Source of the DNA: Nonomuraea sp. PA05
GTDB taxonomy: Bacteria > Actinomycetota > Actinomycetes > Streptosporangiales > Streptosporangiaceae
Direction: 5' to 3'
DNA: 64,000 nucleotides
NCBI RefSeq assembly: GCF_008086045.1
Contig: NZ_VSEY01000016.1
Coordinates: 62,001-126,000 of the forward strand
Shown here: positions 59,337 to 64,000 of the stretch, one piece after another
Layout: each line of letters opens with the position of its first letter
Position numbering within the stretch: position 1 is the stretch's first letter
Translations under genes and position numbers: made by a program
Notes under the pieces: model-generated
The model's input: the letters and a program-made list of their open reading frames with translations, nothing else
Told to the model about the DNA's origin: nothing
Database searches by the model: none

Positions 59337-60554
59337 ATGCCCGAGGCAGTCATCGTCGCAACCGCGCGTTCCCCCATCGGGCGAGCCTTCAAGGGCTCGC
59401 TCAAGGACATCCGCCCCGACGACCTGACCGTCCAGATGATCAAGGCGGCGCTGGCCAAGGTGCCCCAGCTAGACCCCGCCTCGATCGAGGACATCATGCT
59501 GGGCTGCGGCCTGCCCGGCGGCGAGCAGGGCTTCAACATGGCCAGGGTGGTGGCGGTGATGCTCGGGCTCGACAACGTCCCCGGCACCACCGTGACCCGC
59601 TACTGCTCCTCCTCGCTGCAGACCACGAGGATGGCCTTCCACGCCATCAAGGCCGGCGAGGGCGACGTCTTCATCTCGGCGGGCGTCGAGACCGTCTCGC
59701 GCTTCGCCAAGGGCAACTCCGACTCGCTGCCCGAGACCCACAACCCGCTCTTCCTCGAGGCCAGGGACCGCACCAAGGCCTACGCCGAGGGCGGCAGGAC
59801 CTGGCACGACCCGCGCGACGACGACGCCGTCCCCGACGTCTACATCGCGATGGGCCAGACCGCCGAGAACCTGGCCCAGATCAAGGGCGTCTCGCGCCAG
59901 GAACAGGACGAGTTCGGCGTGCGCTCGCAGAACCTGGCGGAGAAGGCGCTGGCCGACGGCTTCTGGCAGAAGGACATCACGCCGGTGACGCTGCCCGACG
60001 GCAGCGTGGCCGGCAAGGACGACGGGCCGCGGGCGGGCACCACGTACGAGAAGGTCTCCACCCTGCAGCCGGTCTTCCGCCCGGACGGCACCGTCACGGC
60101 GGGCAACTGCTGCCCGCTGAACGACGGGGCGGCCGCGGTCGTGGTGATGAGCGACGTCAAGGCCGCGGAGCTGGGCATCACGCCGCTGGCCAGGATCGTC
60201 TCCACCGGCGTCTCCGGCCTGTCGCCCGAGATCATGGGGCTCGGCCCCGTGGAGGCGTCGAAGATGGCGCTGGCCAGGGCCGGGATGGCGATCGACGACA
60301 TCGACCTGGTGGAGATCAACGAGGCGTTCGCCGCCCAGGTGATCCCCTCCTACAAGGAGTTGGGCATCGACCTCGACCGGCTGAACGTCAACGGCGGCGC
60401 CATCGCGGTCGGGCACCCGTTCGGCATGACCGGCGCCAGGATCACCTCGACGCTGATCAACAGCCTGCAGCACCACGACAAGAGCATCGGCCTGGAGACG
60501 ATGTGCGTGGGCGGCGGCCAGGGCATGGCGATGGTCGTCGAGCGGCTGAGCTGA
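59337..60554 (+). CDS. Acetyl-CoA acetyltransferase (FadA3-type thiolase)
   Basis: A 405-residue thiolase. The acylated nucleophile is Cys90 in TVTRYCSSSLQT, followed by GGVETVSRF, the active-site NEAFAAQ near residue 325, GGAIAVGHPFGMTGAR near 355 and the second Cys in CVGGGQGMA near 390. It condenses or cleaves beta-ketoacyl-CoA in fatty-acid metabolism. The ATG has AAAGGAGG four bases upstream. The gene is followed by a strong terminator. In mycobacteria fadA3 (Rv1074c) sits next to the SGNH gene as here. The upstream 59291-59309 inverted repeat is its likely operator. Confidence 0.93.
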   Translation: MPEAVIVATARSPIGRAFKGSLKDIRPDDLTVQMIKAALAKVPQLDPASIEDIMLGCGLPGGEQGFNMARVVAVMLGLDNVPGTTVTRYCSSSLQTTRMAFHAIKAGEGDVFISAGVETVSRFAKGNSDSLPETHNPLFLEARDRTKAYAEGGRTWHDPRDDDAVPDVYIAMGQTAENLAQIKGVSRQEQDEFGVRSQNLAEKALADGFWQKDITPVTLPDGSVAGKDDGPRAGTTYEKVSTLQPVFRPDGTVTAGNCCPLNDGAAAVVVMSDVKAAELGITPLARIVSTGVSGLSPEIMGLGPVEASKMALARAGMAIDDIDLVEINEAFAAQVIPSYKELGIDLDRLNVNGGAIAVGHPFGMTGARITSTLINSLQHHDKSIGLETMCVGGGQGMAMVVERLS

Positions 60555-60562
60555 TCACGTGC

Positions 60563-60600
60563 CGGTGAGCCGCGGCCGGGGTCCGCGCCGCGGCTCACCG
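60563..60600. terminator. Bidirectional terminator after the thiolase gene
   Basis: CGGTGAGCCGCGG (60563-60575) pairs with CCGCGGCTCACCG (60588-60600), a 13-bp perfect stem with a 12-base loop between two convergent stop codons. T-tracts are lacking on both sides, as often in actinomycetes. Confidence 0.65.
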
Positions 60601-60607
60601 AACCCCG

Positions 60608-61015
60608 CTACCCGTGCCGGGTCGGCCCCACACGGGTCGGCGTGATGCGCATGATGACGCGACGATCACTGACCATGGCGTCGCGGTATTCGTCCCAGTC
60701 GGGGTGCTCGCCCGAGATGTCGCGGTAGTAGGCCACGAGCAGGTCCATCGCCTCGGGCAGGTGGACGATCTCCGCCGTGCCGTCGACCTGGATCCACTGC
60801 CCGAAGAACCCGTCCGTGAACGCGCACAGCGACACGTGGGGGTCGCGCAGCGCGTTGCGGACCTTGGCCGCCGTCTCCCTGCTGCTGATGACCACGCGAC
60901 CGTCCTGCACCCCCACCGTGATCGGGGACATCTGCGGACGCCCGTCGCGATGCCTGGTCAGCAGGACCGCGCGGTGATTGTCACGAAGAAAGCCGAGTGC
61001 CGTTTCGAGATCCAT
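60608..61015 (-). CDS. PPOX-class (F420/FMN-binding split-barrel) oxidoreductase
   Basis: A 135-residue split-barrel protein. The first helix and strands (TALGFLRDNHRAVLLTRHRDGRPQMSPI), VVISSRETAAKVRNALRDPHVSLCAF and the end RRVIMRITPTRVG match the PPOX/TIGR03618 family that binds F420 or FMN and reduces quinones or activated alkenes. The cofactor cannot be decided from sequence. The start is the ATG with GGGGG before it. It is convergent with the thiolase across a hairpin terminator and lies just upstream of a small DUF4287-like gene. Confidence 0.85.
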   Translation of the reverse strand: MDLETALGFLRDNHRAVLLTRHRDGRPQMSPITVGVQDGRVVISSRETAAKVRNALRDPHVSLCAFTDGFFGQWIQVDGTAEIVHLPEAMDLLVAYYRDISGEHPDWDEYRDAMVSDRRVIMRITPTRVGPTRHG

Positions 61016-61068
61016 GCCCCCATGATGACGCGCCCGCGCTTGGGGCACGGGCGCGGGGACGGTTGGGC

Positions 61069-61302
61069 TTAGATGTAGCCCATGCGGTTACGGCGGTGCC
61101 GCTCGTGCTCGTGGACGATGGCGGCGGCGTAGCCGTGGGTCAGCCCGTGCTCGTCGGCGAGCCAGTTGGCCCGCTCGTCGCACCGTAGGAAAGCCGGGCC
61201 GTTGTCGATGGCTTGGAACCACTCGGGGAGTTCGCGTCCCGTGATCGTCGGGACCCTTGCGATGAGCTTCGTCTGCGTCTCCGGTGAGTGGTTCAAGGAC
61301 AT
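61069..61302 (-). CDS. DUF4287-like small protein (77 aa)
   Basis: A 77-residue soluble protein of the DUF4287 type. TGRELPEWFQAIDNG, ERANWLADEHGLTHGYAAAIVHEHER and the final HRRNRMGYI are the visible landmarks; the family is short and of unknown function, sometimes fused to DUF5655. The ATG at 61302 has GGAGG five bases upstream. It is followed after 53 bases by the PPOX gene on the same strand, and the upstream gap contains the hairpin and 11-base repeats described separately. Confidence 0.78.
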   Translation of the reverse strand: MSLNHSPETQTKLIARVPTITGRELPEWFQAIDNGPAFLRCDERANWLADEHGLTHGYAAAIVHEHERHRRNRMGYI

Positions 61303-61418
61303 GGGCACCTCCGCGGATTAAGGTCCTTTGCTCGACACTGCAACACGGACACGCGAATGGCAAGCCCCAAGTCCGGCATCATTCTGTGACGGCAGGTAGA
61401 TTTTCGGTCGCAGAGCGA

Positions 61419-61447
61419 GAGGGCCCCGCCTGAACGGCGAGGCCCTC
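61419..61447 (-). terminator. Hairpin downstream of the Bax-inhibitor gene
   Basis: GAGGGCC (61419-61425) pairs with GGCCCTC (61441-61447), and inside them CGCC with GGCG around a five-base loop, one mismatch between. It sits 67 bases after the Bax-inhibitor stop. No T-run follows, so termination strength is uncertain. Confidence 0.4.
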
Positions 61448-61462
61448 CCTGATGTCACGGCG

Positions 61463-61506
61463 GTGTCGCGACTGGGTCGCGACAGTGTCGCAACGGGGTC
61501 GCGGTG
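61463..61506. repeat. Four 11-bp tandem repeats (GTGTCGCGACT type)
   Basis: Units GTGTCGCGACT, GGGTCGCGACA, GTGTCGCAACG and GGGTCGCGGTG follow each other without gaps (61463-61506). Each contains TCGC at the same offset, one helical turn apart. They lie between the Bax-inhibitor stop and its terminator hairpin. Confidence 0.6.
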
Positions 61507-61513
61507 AGCCGAA

Positions 61514-62308
61514 CTAGTCGCTACTGCTGAAGTAGCTGACGAAGCGCAGCACCTCCAGGTAGATCCACACCAGGCTCAGCGTGAGGCCGAACGCGCACTG
61601 CCAGGCGAACTTGGCCGGGGCGCCCTGCTTGACGCCCTGCTCGATCGAGTCGAAGTCGAGCAGGAGGAAGAAGCAGCCGAGCAGGATCATCGCGATGCTG
61701 AAGATCCAGCCGAGCGGGGTGTCGGTGCGCAGGCCGAGACCGCCGTCGTTGAACAGGCCCACCAGCAGGTTGACGAGCATGAGCCCGACGGCCGCGATCG
61801 CGGCGGCGATCACGAACTTCACCAGCTTGGGTGTCACCCGGACGATGCGCAGGGCGTAGACGGTCAGCACCGCGCCGAAGGCGAAGGCTGTGCCCAGCAC
61901 CGCCTGCATCACGATGCCGCTGACCATGCCCTCGAAAACGGAGCTGATCTTGCCGAGGAACACGCCCTCGGCGATCGCGTACCCCAGGATGAGCGCCGGG
62001 TTGGTGCTCATCGTGAAGGAGGCGATCAGGCCCAGCACCAGCGCGACCACGGCGGCGCCGATGGCCACCGCGGGCGGGACGTTGAGGTACCAGGCCGCGG
62101 CGGCGGCCAGGACGAGCGCCCCGAGGGTCATGAACCCTCGGACCACGACGTCGTCGAGCGTCATGGTCCGGTACGCCGGCCGGGACGGTGGTGCGTACGA
62201 CGGCTGGTCGTACATGTTCTGCAGCTGGTCGGGGGACGGGGTGGGGCCGGCCCAGCCCGCCGCGGCCTGCTGCCGCGACCTGCTGAATACGGGGTTCTTG
62301 CTCTCCAT
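61514..62308 (-). CDS. Bax inhibitor-1/YccA-family membrane protein
   Basis: A 264-residue integral membrane protein with seven hydrophobic segments after a 55-residue Gln/Pro-rich cytoplasmic N-terminus. The sequence shows MTLDDVVVRGFMTLGALVL at the first helix, GLIASFTMSTNPALILGYAIAEGVFLG in the middle, and LLDFDSIEQGV with the acidic pair in the last third, typical of the BI-1/TMBIM family with a Ca2+/pH-sensing di-aspartate. The ATG has CAGGAGG five bases upstream. It may influence ion homeostasis. The N-terminal residues are not conserved and may be a localisation signal. Confidence 0.9.
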   Translation of the reverse strand: MESKNPVFSRSRQQAAAGWAGPTPSPDQLQNMYDQPSYAPPSRPAYRTMTLDDVVVRGFMTLGALVLAAAAAWYLNVPPAVAIGAAVVALVLGLIASFTMSTNPALILGYAIAEGVFLGKISSVFEGMVSGIVMQAVLGTAFAFGAVLTVYALRIVRVTPKLVKFVIAAAIAAVGLMLVNLLVGLFNDGGLGLRTDTPLGWIFSIAMILLGCFFLLLDFDSIEQGVKQGAPAKFAWQCAFGLTLSLVWIYLEVLRFVSYFSSSD

Positions 62309-62796
62309 CGCTGCCTCCTGTGCCGCTGAGCCTACGGGGCTCGCCGGCACCTTGGTCAACTGACGCTCAGATCGATGTTCATTCGGGACTTCGGCTCCGA
62401 TCCCAACGAACGTGCCCGCCCCCGAGTTCCCCAGGTCACCGGGCGACACGGAAATCTTCGCACGGCTCGTCCCGGAGGGCCATGGGAGCGCGCCGGACGG
62501 CCCTCCGCCGGGCGCCCGGCCTTTCCGCTGACGAAAACCCGGTTGTAAAGCGTAGTCAGCCATTCACGGAAAGAAAACCGGCGACTTGTCAATATCAGTC
62601 ATGGCACGAAAAGTTTTCGAGCGGGCGAACGGCGGCTCACGCATCGGGGTGCCCCGGCTCTCACCAGCAGTGAGCGTCCGATCACAGGACAACTCCATAA
62701 CAACTCGATATCGGCCCAGAGTGCCCAGCTCGGGGCCATCCGGCAACCGCGGTAAAGCTCCAGGTCAGAGACCTAAATTGCCTATAAGTTGGCAAG
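62309..62796 (-). other. 488-base intergenic region without a gene
   Basis: Between the Bax-inhibitor start and the tRNA no reading frame has supporting features; the open frames that cross the tRNA are shadows. Two inverted repeats lie here, CGGAGGGCC/GGCCCTCCG (62473-62481 and 62499-62507) followed by the palindrome CCGGGCGCCCGG. A TTGACA-like -35 motif for the Bax-inhibitor gene is present on the minus strand near 62590, without a convincing -10. A weak TTGCC/GGCAA hairpin followed by TTT lies just past the tRNA 3' end and may terminate it. Confidence 0.5.
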
Positions 62797-62869
62797 TGCC
62801 CCCGGCGGGATTCGAACCCGCACGTCAACCCTTTTAAGGGGTTTGCCTCTGCCATTGGGCTACGGGGGC
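62797..62869 (-). tRNA. tRNA with anticodon UAA and short variable arm (leucine by anticodon)
   Basis: 73 bases fold into a perfect cloverleaf on the minus strand: acceptor stem GCCCCCG/CGGGGGC, D-arm GCC-CAATGGCAGA-GGC, anticodon stem AACCC/GGGTT, loop CTTAAAA with UAA at 62836-62834, a five-base variable loop (GACGT), and T-arm GCGGG-TTCGAAT-CCCGC. A73 is the discriminator; CCA is not encoded. TATGAT lies seven bases before the 5' end as a -10 box. UAA decodes the rare UUA codon. Bacterial leucine tRNAs normally have a long variable arm, so the isotype is open. Confidence 0.9.
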
Positions 62870-62918
62870 GCCGCAATCATACGAAACGGACCATGCTTCC
62901 GAGGAGCACAACTTCGCA

Positions 62919-63443
62919 TCAGGCGTCACAAGTGTGAAGTCTGCGGTGAAGTGATAGCACTCCCGGGACTCTGTCCAAGAAGAGTAGACCGTCCAGATGG
63001 TCGAGTTGGTGCTGAATGCACCGAGCCTCGATGGCATCCGCTTCGATGGTGACGGCCTCGCCCGTGCCTGGCAAATGCCCATGTACGGTGATACGCGTCG
63101 CACGGCGTACGTCGGCGGTCAGTCCGGTGATGGACGCGCACCCCTCGCGGCCGTCGTCCCAGTGGGCCGCGCTGGCGAGCCGTGGATTGGCCACGACGAG
63201 CTCTCCGGCCCACGACCTACTCCGGGGGTGGCGCCGGGCGTCAAAGGCGATCAGCCGCAGGCTCAGGCCGATCTGGGGGGCCGCCAGCCCGGTCGTGGCG
63301 GGCGCGCGGCGCAGGGTCGCCAGCAGATCGGCCGCGGCGGCGACCACTTCCGGGGCGGTGGGGTCCACCGGCTCTGCCACGGCGGACAGGAGGGGGTGCG
63401 GGGCGCCGAGCACCTCGCGGGCCGTACCCCCTGGCCCGGTCAC
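62919..63443 (-). CDS. Peptide-deformylase homologue with altered active-site motif
   Basis: A 174-residue protein with the deformylase layout: TTGLAAPQIG near residue 50 (motif 1, GxGLAAPQ), GREGCASITG near 100 (motif 2, with the metal-binding Cys in EGC), and CIQHQLDHLDG near 142 (motif 3). In catalytically active deformylases motif 3 is HExxH; here the Glu is Gln (codon CAA, plus-strand 63006-63008). Metal-ligand His and Cys are intact. It is probably inactive as a deformylase unless another group acts as base. The start GTG overlaps the stop of the double-ACT gene. The C-terminus is shorter than in type-1 enzymes. Confidence 0.85.
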   Translation of the reverse strand: MTGPGGTAREVLGAPHPLLSAVAEPVDPTAPEVVAAAADLLATLRRAPATTGLAAPQIGLSLRLIAFDARRHPRSRSWAGELVVANPRLASAAHWDDGREGCASITGLTADVRRATRITVHGHLPGTGEAVTIEADAIEARCIQHQLDHLDGLLFLDRVPGVLSLHRRLHTCDA

Positions 63444-63952
63444 AGCAAGTCCGGTTCGACAGGCCGGAAGGTGATGTCCGAGTCGAGGGTCGCGCCGACG
63501 GCCGCCAGCCTGCGCATGAGCGCGGCCACGTCCACCTGCTTGGGCAGCTCGACGTCGGCGATCAGCACGTAGAGGCGGCCGGTGAGCCTGGTGCTCATGC
63601 CGGTGATGTTGCCGCCGTCCGCTGCGAGCACCGCGCTGATGGCGGAGATGATGCCCGGCCGGTCGGGGCCGTGCACGGTCAGCACGTAGCCGAGGCCGTC
63701 GCCCTCCCCGCAGAAGTGCCGGTGCGCCTCGATGGCCGAGGCCGTCACCACCAGGTCGGGCGTGCCCAGCCGCTTCATGAGCTCCGCGGAGTCCAGCTCG
63801 CCCGAGACGAGCAGCATCATCGCGACGTGGCCGCCGAGCAACGTCATGGTCGAGTCCTGGATGTTCGCCCCGCAGTCGGCGAGCGAACCGGTGACTGCGG
63901 CGATCACGCCGGGCCGGTCGACGCCGAGCACCGTCACCGCTGAAAGACCCAC
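63440..63952 (-). CDS. Tandem ACT-domain protein (GcvR-like regulatory)
   Basis: A 170-residue protein made of two ACT domains: VTVLGVDRPGVIAAVTGSLADCGANI (about 5-30) and LTVHGPDRPGIISAISAVLAADGGNI (about 88-115), each with the DRPG loop and the sheet typical of amino-acid-binding ACT. Proteins of this layout (GcvR family) modulate amino-acid metabolism by ligand binding, often with serine or glycine. Its stop overlaps the start of the deformylase homologue, so both are expressed together. The GTG start is close to the window end, and its promoter may lie outside. Confidence 0.88.
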   Translation of the reverse strand: MGLSAVTVLGVDRPGVIAAVTGSLADCGANIQDSTMTLLGGHVAMMLLVSGELDSAELMKRLGTPDLVVTASAIEAHRHFCGEGDGLGYVLTVHGPDRPGIISAISAVLAADGGNITGMSTRLTGRLYVLIADVELPKQVDVAALMRRLAAVGATLDSDITFRPVEPDLL

Positions 63953-64000
63953 CCGTGGTACCCCTTCCGCTTGCGACCAGGGGCGCCGAGAACGCCCCGG

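Noticed and set aside
62586..63052. Open frames with PPAGFEPAR and GGIRTRTSTLLRG across the tRNA
   Set aside because: These peptides come from the antisense of a tRNA T-arm and are a well-known source of false gene calls; the frames have no ribosome site and cross the tRNA.

Overview
The window is high-GC DNA (well over 70% by eye) with dense, GTG/ATG-started, strongly GC3-biased genes. It carries mycothiol S-conjugate amidase, GTP-dependent PEP carboxykinase, a short prenyl transferase next to a PIN-PhoH protein, a BTAD/SARP-ATPase regulator and F420/PPOX-type enzymes. This points to an actinomycete, most likely a filamentous Streptosporangiales member (Nonomuraea-like). The genus is an inference; no marker gene settles it. 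I see no integrase, transposase, phage module or CRISPR array. Most of it reads as ordinary chromosomal arm or core DNA with accessory patches.

Layout. 1-4.6 kb: truncated PucR-type regulator, MHS-family transporter and two alpha/beta hydrolases. 4.6-7.4 kb (minus): a glycosyltransferase and a membrane-anchored lytic transglycosylase, the latter behind a CRP-like operator and a foldable leader. 7.6-10.2 kb: response regulator, histidine kinase and lipoprotein in overlapping order. 10.2-12.5 kb (minus): PhoH-PIN and isoprenyl diphosphate synthase. 12.6-14.0 kb: two hypotheticals. 14.1-17.3 kb (minus): the most interesting cluster, two paralogous membrane proteins with Cys/Gly-rich tails, a DUF692/MNIO oxidase and a small partner protein. 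17.4-19.4 kb: pckG behind three DasR-like operators. 20.0-27.1 kb: NlpC/P60 protein, greA, DUF4307 protein, mca, small membrane protein, GNAT and a DUF255 thioredoxin-fold protein. 27.1-31.6 kb: bifunctional PBP, Lrp/AsnC regulator divergent from hpd, RDD protein. 31.6-34.3 kb: M1 peptidase lipoprotein, ECF sigma and its partner. 34.4-41 kb: ROK kinase, FIST sensor, MoxR-type AAA ATPase, secreted duplicated protein, VWA protein. 41-45.5 kb: GNAT, NTF2-like, MerR, hydrolase, quinone oxidoreductase, XRE regulator. 45.7-49.3 kb: dialkylglycine decarboxylase, small proteins, cystathionine gamma-synthase. 49.5-54.2 kb: histidine kinase convergent with and overlapped by a 1129-residue BTAD-ATPase regulator. 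54.2-60.6 kb: imine-reductase-like protein, cystathionine beta-synthase, SGNH hydrolase, lipoprotein, thiolase. 60.6-64 kb (minus): PPOX enzyme, small DUF4287-like protein, Bax inhibitor-1 protein, a tRNA with anticodon UAA, a peptide-deformylase homologue with an altered catalytic motif, and a double-ACT protein.

How the genes fit together. cbs and the cystathionine gamma-synthase give a transsulfuration pair feeding cysteine, and mca recycles mycothiol conjugates made from cysteine. The order thiolase, SGNH hydrolase, cbs, metB and the block greA, DUF4307, mca, small protein, DUF255, then uppS and phoH parallels the M. tuberculosis Rv1074c-Rv1095 neighbourhood as I remember it, with the greA-mca block inverted and about 20 kb of other genes in between. 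Envelope functions recur: lytic transglycosylase, NlpC/P60, PBP, SGNH hydrolase, GT2. The DUF692 cluster looks like a candidate system in which an iron oxidase modifies cysteines in the tails of two membrane proteins.
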